Positions 1 to 6,080 of a stretch of 6,080 nt of DNA are shown here, in pieces. A program made the translations under genes and the position numbers. Position 1 is the first letter of the stretch. Every line of letters starts with the position of its first letter. The notes under the pieces are model-generated. The model did no database searches. It saw only the letters and a program-made list of their open reading frames with translations, and was not told where the DNA came from. This stretch comes from an uncultured Chlorobiaceae bacterium. Its GTDB lineage: Bacteria > Bacteroidota > Chlorobiia > Chlorobiales > Chlorobiaceae. The stretch lies in NCBI GenBank assembly GCA_903904495.1, contig CAIVCU010000333.1, positions 1 through 6,080 on the forward strand, given 5' to 3'.

Positions 1-1879
1 ACTTTCTCCCGAACATGCGGTCAAGCTGGTCGAGTGAAAGCTTGATAATAACTGGTCTGCCATGCGGACATGAGTATGGTTCCCGGGTAGCAAAAAGATT
101 GTCAATAAGTGTCCGCATCTCTTCAAGAGTGAGCTTTTGTCCGGCCATTATGGCATTCCGGCATGAGTATGACTTTGCAAGATTGTCACGTTTATCGAGC
201 TTAAGCCTTGATGCATTGTCATTATATTCAGCAATCATATCCTGCAGAATGGTAACTTCAGTACCAGGTTTAACGTCCTGTGGAACACCCTCTATCATAA
301 CAGTCTGCTTGCCGAACATTCTCAAATTAAAACCAAGCCGGTTAAGATCTTCACGGATTTCCTCAAAAACATCATACTCCCATGGACGAAACTCTACTTT
401 TTGAGGAAAGAGCAACTGCTGGGAGTTAGGAACATTCTGACTCATCACATCCACCGCTCGTTCGTATAACACCCGTTCATGCGCCACATGCTGATCTATG
501 ATCATTAACCCGGTCCTGATCTGACAGATAAGATATTTGTTATGCAGCTGCCAGATTTTCGGTTCAGCCTCTTTCGGATTAGGAACGGCTTCATCTTCGC
601 TGAGACGAGAAAGCAGCAGGGATGAAAGCCCCTCATCCCCTTCCCTCAATCCACGTTCCTGCTGGACATTTCCCGAGGCAGGTCGAGACGAAAACATATC
701 TTCCTGATGCAAGGCGGAAACCTGGGGTTGGACATTTTCATGAACCGAACCTGCCCGATAATTAGCATAGAGATCCCCTGTTGACATAGAACGGTTTGGT
801 ATATCCTGGAAGGCGAGCTTTCTGTTAGACGATTCCTGAGAGGGCGGGGAAGGAAAGTCGTCGCTTTCACGTGCTTCGAGGTCAGGAGAGAAATCCTGTA
901 ACTGGATAGCCCTCTTGACAACCGGATAAAACATGTTGCGGATGCTCCGCTCATCATCAAACCGGATTTCAAGCTTTGTGGGATGCACATTCACATCTAC
1001 CCGTGAAGGATCAATACCAAGAAAAAGCAGCACAAATGGAGTCTGGCGCTCAACGAGCAAGTCGCCATAAGCCTGTTGAACTGCCTGTGAAAGCATTCGA
1101 TTCTGGACCAGCCTGCGATTGATAAAAAAATACTGGTCCAGTTTCCGCCGTTTCTGCATCACGGGTTTGCCAAGAAATCCCCTGATGGACAGGTAATCAT
1201 TTTCCTCGGAGAGCTCTATCATGCTGGCAGCAAAATCGTTGCCGTAAAAAACATTGAGTCGTTCCAGAATATCCGGACTCTTCAAATGAAATAGTTCCTC
1301 GTCATCGCTATACATTCGCCACTCAATTTCAGGATATGCCAGAGCAAACGATTTGACGATCTCAAAAATATGCTGATACTCGGTGGCATTTGACTTCAGA
1401 AACTTTCGCCGGGCAGGTACATTGTAAAAAAGGTTTCTGACGCTTATAGTCGTCCCCTTTTCTCCCTGTACCCCTGATTCCTCGGCAAGGACTCCCCCCT
1501 CATAACGGAGTCTCAACCCGAGCGTTTCTTTTTCCGTACGGGTTTTCAATTCAAAATGCGAGACAGATGAAATGCTTGCAAGTGCCTCACCCCTGAAACC
1601 AAGGCTATGAAGTGAGTCCAAATCCTCAACAACAGTAATTTTACTCGTTGCGAACCGTTCAACACACAATAGGGCATCCTCCCGCAGCATCCCGGCTCCG
1701 TTATCCACAATCCGGATAAGTTCCTTTCCGGCATCTTTTATGGCAACAGTTATTTTATCTGCACCGGCGTCAATGCAATTTTCAATAAGCTCCTTAACAA
1801 CTGATGCAGGACGTTGAACAACTTCCCCTGCAGAAATTTTGTTCGCTACTATATCAGGTAATCGTGCAATTATTGCCAT
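1..1879 (-). CDS. mutL: DNA mismatch repair protein MutL, endonuclease type (stop codon just outside window)
   Basis: MutL couples MutS mismatch recognition to strand incision and excision in the cytoplasm. I translated 626 codons without a stop; the frame reaches the left edge at ...DRMFGRK followed by a T at position 1, so the stop probably straddles the edge and the protein is essentially complete. The N-terminal GHKL ATPase shows E30, N34, DNGAGM (59-64), ATSKI (77-81) and GFRGEAL (94-100), and the transducer domain has DVNVHPTK (295-302). A Ser/Pro/acid-rich linker spans roughly 325-440. The C-terminal domain holds the metal-binding motif DQHVAHERVLYE (462-473), the clamp-binding motif QQLLFP (487-492), SCR (572-574) and CPHGRP (604-609). 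These C-terminal motifs are those of nicking MutL proteins and are absent from E. coli-type MutL, apart from the clamp motif. The ATG at 1879 gives the standard family start (MAIIARLPDIVANK). No strong ribosome-binding site is visible. Oddities are C35 where Ser is usual, and V465 in the DQHA motif. Confidence 0.97.
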   Translation of the reverse strand, partial: MAIIARLPDIVANKISAGEVVQRPASVVKELIENCIDAGADKITVAIKDAGKELIRIVDNGAGMLREDALLCVERFATSKITVVEDLDSLHSLGFRGEALASISSVSHFELKTRTEKETLGLRLRYEGGVLAEESGVQGEKGTTISVRNLFYNVPARRKFLKSNATEYQHIFEIVKSFALAYPEIEWRMYSDDEELFHLKSPDILERLNVFYGNDFAASMIELSEENDYLSIRGFLGKPVMQKRRKLDQYFFINRRLVQNRMLSQAVQQAYGDLLVERQTPFVLLFLGIDPSRVDVNVHPTKLEIRFDDERSIRNMFYPVVKRAIQLQDFSPDLEARESDDFPSPPSQESSNRKLAFQDIPNRSMSTGDLYANYRAGSVHENVQPQVSALHQEDMFSSRPASGNVQQERGLREGDEGLSSLLLSRLSEDEAVPNPKEAEPKIWQLHNKYLICQIRTGLMIIDQHVAHERVLYERAVDVMSQNVPNSQQLLFPQKVEFRPWEYDVFEEIREDLNRLGFNLRMFGKQTVMIEGVPQDVKPGTEVTILQDMIAEYNDNASRLKLDKRDNLAKSYSCRNAIMAGQKLTLEEMRTLIDNLFATREPYSCPHGRPVIIKLSLDQLDRMFGRK

Positions 1880-2098
1880 ACGCTATCAAGGGAACTGTGA
1901 GCTTTTCGTAAACCAGATGAAATAATTTCCAGTTTTTTAAGTTATCGATAAAACAACGTCTTTTTTGTGAAAATGAGAATAAATTTTGCAATTGACACCA
2001 TGCTTCCAGCTCATTCGATTTTTCCATGATGCCCGATAAATTGGCGTCAGCATCGGGAAAAAAGCACGATGTGAGGGAATAAGGAAAATCTGTTTGTA
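1880..2098. other. Spacer between cinA and mutL
   Basis: This 219-bp AT-rich gap separates two genes of the same strand. It is long enough for a separate mutL promoter, but no convincing -35/-10 pair is visible on the minus strand. No U-tract terminator for cinA is seen either: the T6 run near 2058-2063 (minus-strand sense) has no stem in front of it. The gap contains the imperfect hairpin at 2028-2057. One minus-strand frame stays open right across it (2123-1854, 89 codons). It overlaps both neighbours, resembles no family I recognise, and is treated as chance. Confidence 0.6.
2028..2057. repeat. Inverted repeat with two alternative stems
   Basis: CCCGAT at 2032-2037 pairs with ATCGGG at 2052-2057 across a 14-nt loop. 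An overlapping alternative pairs GATGC at 2028-2032 with GCATC at 2050-2054, and the two folds exclude each other. Read on the gene strand, the T run lies before the stem rather than after it, so this is not a standard intrinsic terminator. It could be a weak transcript-end structure, a protein-binding dyad or chance. Confidence 0.4.
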
Positions 2099-3355
2099 TT
2101 ATTGATCCCGCAGGCACTCCCACAGTTCTCGAAGTGCCGCTTCGCTGAAGCGAAGCTTGTTGCGTTCACGATCACCCTGCATAAAAAGTGTTTTGGAGAG
2201 TACACTTCCCATCGATTTTTTTGCAATTGCCAGACAAACCATGCCGACAGGCTTTTCAGAGGTACCTCCAGATGGTCCTGCAATGCCCGTTGTAGCCAGA
2301 GCAAAATCCGCCCCGCTTTTTTCCAGGCATCCTGTTGCCATTGCTCGTGCGACCTCTTCGCTCACCGCTCCGAACGATTCAATCAGCTCTCGTTGCACCC
2401 CAAGCGTCTTCTGTTTTGCCAGATTGCTGTACGTCACAAAACCCTGCAGGAAATACATTGATGAACCCGCCACATCTGTCAACCGGCTGGCAACAAGCCC
2501 GCCTGTACAGGATTCAGCAACCGCAACAGTCATACCTTTTGCTGAAAGCATCGTACCGATCGTCTCTTCAAGTGTGACATCACTGGTTGCAAAAATATAT
2601 TTTCCTGCTTTTTCAAGAATAGCATCAACAACAGTGCTGTTGTCCCGATTTACCTCTTCCTGTCCCCGGCCTATGGTACTGATCATGAGGTTCACGCCGG
2701 CAGCATGTGGCAGATAGGCAAGGGTCGTTCCCTCCGGCAGACGATCTTCTATACCAACAATCATTTCTGCAAGCGTAGACTCGCCAATACCAAGTGTTTT
2801 TACCGGTGTATGACGAATGACTGTTGCAGAAAGTGACTCAAAATAAGGAAGCACCGTAAGTTCCATCATGGCCTGCATTTCTGAGGGAACTCCAGGCATC
2901 AGCACCAGATAATGATTGTCAAATTGTTCTCCACACCGAATGATCATTCCCGCAGCTGTCCCCTTGGTGTTTGCAATAACATGAGAACCTTCAATCACCA
3001 TTGCCTGATCGCGGAGTGATGCTGATATCTCTACTCCTCTAAATTTCATCCTGTTGGCAAGATTTTCATAGGCATCTTCGCTCAATTCAAGCCCTCTATT
3101 GAGAAGCTCCTGTGCAGCTTTTCTTGTCCGGTCATCTCTGGTAGGCCCGAGACCTCCTGTAACAAGCACAATATCAGCCCGTTCAAGCGATTCGGATAAC
3201 ACTGAAACCATCTCATGTTCAAGATCAGAGCATGACACGATTCTTCCCACCGGCACTCCTATCCCTGCAAGAGATCCGGCTATGAAGGCTGCATTGGTAT
3301 TTACCCTTTGACCTTTAAGAAGTTCATCCCCAATGGAAACAATTTCTGCGCGCAT
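2099..3355 (-). CDS. cinA: CinA family protein: COG1058 domain plus NMN amidohydrolase (PncC-type) domain
   Basis: This 418-residue protein has the usual length and order of full-length bacterial CinA. The N-terminal molybdopterin-binding-like (COG1058) domain covers about 1-170, with SIGDELLKG (7-15), GGLGPT with D74 and D75 (67-75), and MPGVPSEM (153-160). In characterised CinA proteins this domain hydrolyses ADP-ribose. The C-terminal CinA/PncC domain (about 260-415) has ESCTGG (281-286) with the likely nucleophile S282, then Y309, TTGIAGPSGGT (355-365) and KPVG (368-371). The family reaction there is deamidation of nicotinamide mononucleotide to nicotinate mononucleotide, which recycles NAD breakdown products in the cytoplasm. 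The old 'competence/damage-inducible' label comes from the pneumococcal locus, and nothing here indicates competence. The start at 3355 matches the family start MRAEIVSIGDELL and lies 11 bp after the thrA stop. The intervening AAAAACGAACC lacks a clear Shine-Dalgarno sequence, so translation may depend on ribosomes arriving from thrA. No key residue appears missing. Confidence 0.96.
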   Translation of the reverse strand: MRAEIVSIGDELLKGQRVNTNAAFIAGSLAGIGVPVGRIVSCSDLEHEMVSVLSESLERADIVLVTGGLGPTRDDRTRKAAQELLNRGLELSEDAYENLANRMKFRGVEISASLRDQAMVIEGSHVIANTKGTAAGMIIRCGEQFDNHYLVLMPGVPSEMQAMMELTVLPYFESLSATVIRHTPVKTLGIGESTLAEMIVGIEDRLPEGTTLAYLPHAAGVNLMISTIGRGQEEVNRDNSTVVDAILEKAGKYIFATSDVTLEETIGTMLSAKGMTVAVAESCTGGLVASRLTDVAGSSMYFLQGFVTYSNLAKQKTLGVQRELIESFGAVSEEVARAMATGCLEKSGADFALATTGIAGPSGGTSEKPVGMVCLAIAKKSMGSVLSKTLFMQGDRERNKLRFSEAALRELWECLRDQ

Positions 3356-3366
3356 GGTTCGTTTTT

Positions 3367-5838
3367 CTAGACAAGATAGCTTGCAATGCGAAGAATATCA
3401 GCAAAAACACCTCCTGCGGTTACCTCTCCGCCTGCGCCGGGACCTCGCACAACAAGTGGGGTAGCCCGATAGCGTTCAGTGGTGAATACCACCATATTTT
3501 CTGATCCGCTGAGACCGGCAATAGGACTTGAAAGCGGAACCCTTTTTACACCGATGCTTGCTTTTCCATCCCGGATCTCACCAGCATAAGCTATGGTCAT
3601 TCCGTCTTTAGCTGCACTCTCAGTTTCCGTCGCATACCACTCGTCAACACTGGATAACCTGTCAAGAAATTCTGCAACAGGCATCTGACTTCGATACTCC
3701 GGAGGTACAAGACTCTCGCAAAAAACATCACTGTACTCAAGAGTATACCCTAGTTCCCGACCAAGAATCAAAAACTTGCGGGCAAAATCTGCTCCTGAAA
3801 GGTCATCTCTTGGATCAGGTTCCGTATAGCCAGCCTGTTGCGCCCGGCGGACAATCTCACTGAACCTGCCACCTTTGCGAAGTTCGTTGAAAATAAAACT
3901 CAGCGTTCCCGAAAGAACACCATCGATACTTATAATTTTGTCGCCACTGTTTTTAAGATCGTGCAGCGTGTTAATAATAGGTAATCCTGCGCCAACATTG
4001 GTTTCATAAAGAAAACGGGCATTACTTTTCCTCTGGGCATCCTTGATCCTGCGGTAAAGCGGCCCATGGCCGGCCATGCCGAGTTTGTTGGCTGTTACCA
4101 CAGAAATATTAGCCAGAAGAAACTCGGGATAAATTTCTGCAACCTTGGTGCTTGCAGTACAATCGACAAAAATGGTATTGTGCAGGTTTCTCTCCTTGAT
4201 GAGCCCAAGATACCCGTCAATATCATGGTGCCCGGTTCTCGGCAAAAGAGCCGACTGCCAATGCTGAAGATCAATTCCGTTATCATCCATCGCAATATTG
4301 CCTGTATTGGCCATCCCGCAGACTACCACATCAAGGTCATTATCTTTCTGAAGGTTGTGGCGATGTGCGCTTATTTGACCGATCAGGCTTTTTGCAATTG
4401 TGCCTGTTCCGGCTATAAAGAGATGCACCTTACGCTGCGAAAGGAAAAACGATTCATGAATACAGTTAAGGGCCTTATCCTCATGTTGGCTATCAATAAC
4501 AATGGAAATATTCATTTCATTGGCTCCCTGAGCAACAGCTATAACATTGATGCCGTTTTTACCGAGTGTTTCAAATAACTGGGCTGAGACACCCGGATGA
4601 CCGGACATGTTATTGCCGACAACAGCGATCATGGCAAGGTTACGTCGGATCACAAGGGGATCTATCTGACGGAATTCTATTTCACTCTGAAACTCTTCCT
4701 CCAGAATTTTTTTTGCTTTTACCGCCTGTGATGGATTTATGGCAAGAGTAATCGACTGTTCAGATGATGCCTGTGATATAAATATGATGTTGATCCGGTT
4801 CAGGGCAAGACAACTGAACAAACGTGATGCAATGCCAGGAACTCCAACCATACCGCTGCCTGAAAGATTCAGGAGGACAACTTTATTGATTGAGGATAGA
4901 CCTGTTACCGGCAAAGTCCGGTTTATGTCGGACGGCATTGAGCGCTCAATTCTTGTCCCTTCAGCTGCGGTATTGAAAGAATTTTTGATCAGTACCGGAA
5001 TTCCTGCTTTCATGGCCGGCTGAACAGCAAGAGGATGCAGGACTCTGGCTCCTGCATGGGAAAGTTCCATAGCCTCGGCATAGGTGATAAAGGGCAGAAT
5101 CCGTGCATCTCGAACCCGCTTTGGATCAGCACTGAAAAAGCCGTCAACATCCGTCCAGATAACTATTTCCGTTGCACCAAGCGCCGCACCGAAAATTGAG
5201 GCTGTATAGTCAGAACCTCCACGGCCAAGTGTTGTAACCGTTCCATCGGGCGCAGCAGCAATAAAACCGGTTACAACCGGTACACCATCAAACGAAGCAA
5301 GACATTTTCTGATCTTCATTTCTGACAGATGACTGTCAACCAGGGCATCAGCATAATTGGAATCGGTAACAATCAACTCGCGAGCATCAAGATAAAACGA
5401 TGTAATATCCTGCTCCTGAAGATAACTTCTGACCAGCCCGGCGGACAACCGTTCACCGAAACTTAGCACCCGCGCCAGACTTTTGTCAGAAAGCTCCCTG
5501 AGGAGAAAAATACCATGCACAAAATCATTAAGCTCGGAAAGTTCGGAACGGATCAAAACAGTGACCTTATCAAGAAGGTCTCCGGAAAAAAGTTCGCCGG
5601 CTATGGAGTGATGGAGATGATCCAGCTCCTTAAGGGTGGTTCGGTAGCCGTCATCTCCGCCGCAGGCTTTCGTTGCCGACTCAAGCAAAAGATCGGTAAC
5701 CTGATGAATGGCTGAAACAACAACAATAATTTTGTCATGATCCAAACCCGCAGCAATGATAGCTGCGACTTTTTTAATTCGCCCTGCTGACCCCAGAGAG
5801 GTACCTCCAAACTTGTATATCTTCATGCTTCCGCTCAT
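3367..5838 (-). CDS. thrA: Bifunctional aspartokinase / homoserine dehydrogenase
   Basis: This fused enzyme catalyses the first and third steps from aspartate to homoserine: phosphorylation of aspartate by ATP, and NAD(P)H reduction of aspartate semialdehyde. At 823 residues it is close to E. coli ThrA (820). The aspartokinase domain (about 5-295) has KFGGTS (9-14), GRGGSDYTA (205-213) and FSADPKR (235-241). Two ACT-type regulatory segments follow, with ISQASSE around Q356 and AVAQGANE around Q437; by family analogy these bind feedback threonine. The homoserine dehydrogenase part begins near 470 with nucleotide motif GTGTIAK (477-483), then TANK (582-585), SGTLSFIFN (643-651) and catalytic residues D684 and K688 (D-x3-K). 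The upstream ATG at 5838 is used here; an in-frame ATG at 5826 gives MKIYKFGGTS, which matches the usual family start. Purine-rich stretches precede both (GAAGG before 5838, GGAAG before 5826), each very close to its ATG, so the start is undecided by four codons. No threonine-rich leader peptide is seen upstream. It is the first gene of a probable thrA-cinA unit. Confidence 0.97.
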   Translation of the reverse strand: MSGSMKIYKFGGTSLGSAGRIKKVAAIIAAGLDHDKIIVVVSAIHQVTDLLLESATKACGGDDGYRTTLKELDHLHHSIAGELFSGDLLDKVTVLIRSELSELNDFVHGIFLLRELSDKSLARVLSFGERLSAGLVRSYLQEQDITSFYLDARELIVTDSNYADALVDSHLSEMKIRKCLASFDGVPVVTGFIAAAPDGTVTTLGRGGSDYTASIFGAALGATEIVIWTDVDGFFSADPKRVRDARILPFITYAEAMELSHAGARVLHPLAVQPAMKAGIPVLIKNSFNTAAEGTRIERSMPSDINRTLPVTGLSSINKVVLLNLSGSGMVGVPGIASRLFSCLALNRINIIFISQASSEQSITLAINPSQAVKAKKILEEEFQSEIEFRQIDPLVIRRNLAMIAVVGNNMSGHPGVSAQLFETLGKNGINVIAVAQGANEMNISIVIDSQHEDKALNCIHESFFLSQRKVHLFIAGTGTIAKSLIGQISAHRHNLQKDNDLDVVVCGMANTGNIAMDDNGIDLQHWQSALLPRTGHHDIDGYLGLIKERNLHNTIFVDCTASTKVAEIYPEFLLANISVVTANKLGMAGHGPLYRRIKDAQRKSNARFLYETNVGAGLPIINTLHDLKNSGDKIISIDGVLSGTLSFIFNELRKGGRFSEIVRRAQQAGYTEPDPRDDLSGADFARKFLILGRELGYTLEYSDVFCESLVPPEYRSQMPVAEFLDRLSSVDEWYATETESAAKDGMTIAYAGEIRDGKASIGVKRVPLSSPIAGLSGSENMVVFTTERYRATPLVVRGPGAGGEVTAGGVFADILRIASYLV

Positions 5839-5943
5839 ACCTTCGTTGACTATAAAATGAGACTTAACTTCAATCTTTACCGTGTAAAATATAAATCATT
5901 TCCTGATGAACAGCATAACGCCTGAACAAGTTATGCTATGTAA
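5839..5943. other. AT-rich leader/promoter region upstream of thrA and 3' flank of the intron
   Basis: This 105-bp stretch is about 32% GC and should hold the thrA promoter. The best -10-like hexamer on the minus strand is TATATT (complement of 5888-5893), but no good -35 lies 16-18 nt upstream, so I do not call a promoter. Two tiny frames in the leader (MLFIRK and MIYILHGKD) contain no threonine and only one or two isoleucines, so a classical threonine attenuator is not supported. The region also holds the inverted repeat at 5912-5937 and ends at the inferred intron 3' junction. Confidence 0.5.
5912..5937. repeat. Perfect 8-bp inverted repeat (10-nt loop) next to the intron 3' junction
   Basis: AGCATAAC at 5912-5919 and GTTATGCT at 5930-5937 are exact reverse complements around a 10-nt loop. 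Neither strand has a T run after the stem, so it is not a standard intrinsic terminator. It begins 6 bp inside the 3' exon of the inferred intron and about 75 bp before thrA. It may be part of the insertion target, a leader RNA hairpin or an operator dyad. The half-sites loosely recall integron attC core ends (AAC...GTT), but the L-type inner sites and the length of an attC are missing. Confidence 0.55.
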
Positions 5944-6017
5944 ATCGGGATAGGGGCGGTCAGACAACCTGACCGTTCCCACCGGGTCGCAGGCCCGGTC
6001 TCCCGGTACCTGCTCCC
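5944..6017 (-). ncRNA. Group II intron domain VI and 3' splice site, enlarged form
   Basis: The base of the domain pairs GGGAG (6017-6013) with TATCCC (5952-5947), leaving A5951 bulged 8 nt from the 3' end. That is the position expected for the branch-point adenosine. Inside this base stem are two further hairpins: GCAGG-TA-CCGG closed by a GAGA tetraloop (5989-6013), and a perfect 7-bp stem CGGTCAG/CTGACCG with a 5-nt loop (5957-5975). The domain is about 71 nt, where a single hairpin of some 35-45 nt is more usual. The first G of the GCAGG hairpin may instead pair in the base stem, and GACCCGGT offers alternative pairing with ACCGGG, so the inner fold is tentative. Confidence 0.65.
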
Positions 6018-6020
6018 ACA

Positions 6021-6053
6021 CAACGTAGCGTGCAGATTTCCCGCACTACGCTC
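6021..6053 (-). ncRNA. Group II intron domain V (catalytic hairpin)
   Basis: Read on the minus strand, a 9-position lower stem (GAGCGTAGT with GCTACGTTG) carries the catalytic AGC triad at 6052-6050. A two-nucleotide AC bulge on the 3' side (6031-6030) separates it from an upper stem GCGG/TCTGC-like helix capped by a GAAA-containing loop. This is the domain V layout (canonical 34 nt, here 33). Departures from consensus are a G-G mismatch at the outermost pair, where G-C is usual, and an upper stem one nucleotide short. The G-U pair within the triad and the U-G pair beside the bulge are both as expected. Confidence 0.8.
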
Positions 6054-6080
6054 TTCAGAAGATGGCTCACAGAATTGCAA

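Larger units (their letters stand above)
5944..6080 (-). mobile_element. Group II intron, 3' end only (domains V and VI); rest lies beyond the right edge
   Basis: The minus strand from the right edge contains a domain V-like hairpin, then a domain VI-like structure ending in TATCCCGAT, the pattern of bacterial group II intron 3' ends. The last intron base is inferred at 5944 and the 3' exon starts at 5943 with TTACATAG. The segment is about 60% GC against about 32% in the adjoining spacer, consistent with a transferred element. Such introns are self-splicing, mobile ribozymes that usually encode a reverse transcriptase/maturase in domain IV; no part of that gene is within the window, so it lies further right or is absent. 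The intron is co-oriented with thrA and is not inside a recognised gene. Whether it is intact cannot be judged. The call rests on the domain V fold and on recall of similar intron tails, not on a covariance search. Confidence 0.8.

Noticed and set aside
15..404. Plus-strand open frame of 129 codons near the left edge
   Set aside because: Antisense to the MutL C-terminal nuclease domain, which reads intact on the minus strand.
646..990. Minus-strand frame of 114 codons
   Set aside because: Out of frame with MutL but inside it; the MutL frame continues through its linker here without a stop, so there is no frameshift or second gene.
1992..1997. Plus-strand TTGACA as a -35 box
   Set aside because: There is no plus-strand gene downstream for it to serve and no matching -10 hexamer at suitable spacing; all genes here are on the minus strand.
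2157..2717. Plus-strand open frame of 186 codons
   Set aside because: Antisense to the CinA amidohydrolase domain, which carries its catalytic motifs in the other strand; low-complexity Ser/Ala/Arg composition is typical of a shadow frame.
4066..4578. Plus-strand open frame of 170 codons
   Set aside because: It lies wholly antisense inside thrA, whose motifs run unbroken through the region, and its translation shows no recognisable domain.
5912..5937. Integron attC site
   Set aside because: Only the outer AAC...GTT ends resemble attC; the inner L sites, the spacers and the usual length of 57 bp or more are missing, and no integrase or cassette is seen.
5839..5943. Threonine/isoleucine attenuator leader upstream of thrA
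   Set aside because: The only short leader frames have no Thr codons, and the hairpin present has no following U run.

Overview
The window carries three housekeeping genes in a row, all on the minus strand, and at the right edge the 3' end of a group II intron in the same orientation. In transcription order (right to left) these are the intron tail (5944-6080, running in from outside), a 105-bp AT-rich spacer, thrA (5838-3367), cinA (3355-2099), a 219-bp spacer and mutL (1879 to the left edge). No CRISPR array, phage gene, tRNA or rRNA was seen.

The organism is most likely a green sulfur bacterium (Chlorobiaceae, Chlorobium/Pelodictyon type). This is an inference from recalled resemblance of the MutL N-terminus and the fused aspartokinase-homoserine dehydrogenase to that group, moderate genic GC and weak Shine-Dalgarno sequences. 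It was not tested by any search.

thrA and cinA are 11 bp apart and were probably co-transcribed. ThrA is the fused aspartokinase/homoserine dehydrogenase of threonine, methionine and isoleucine synthesis. CinA is the two-domain pyridine-nucleotide salvage protein, with a COG1058 domain and a PncC-type NMN amidohydrolase domain. Their link is probably positional rather than biochemical. mutL follows after a 219-bp gap that may hold its own promoter, although none is clear. Its product is an endonuclease-type MutL of the kind found in bacteria without MutH methyl-directed repair.

The most unusual part is the right edge. From 5944 the base composition jumps from about 32% GC in the spacer to about 60%, and the minus strand folds as a group II intron domain V followed by an enlarged domain VI with a bulged branch-point adenosine. 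The intron's reverse transcriptase and 5' end, if present, lie beyond position 6080. I found no convincing previously undescribed system; the rest reads as ordinary core genome.
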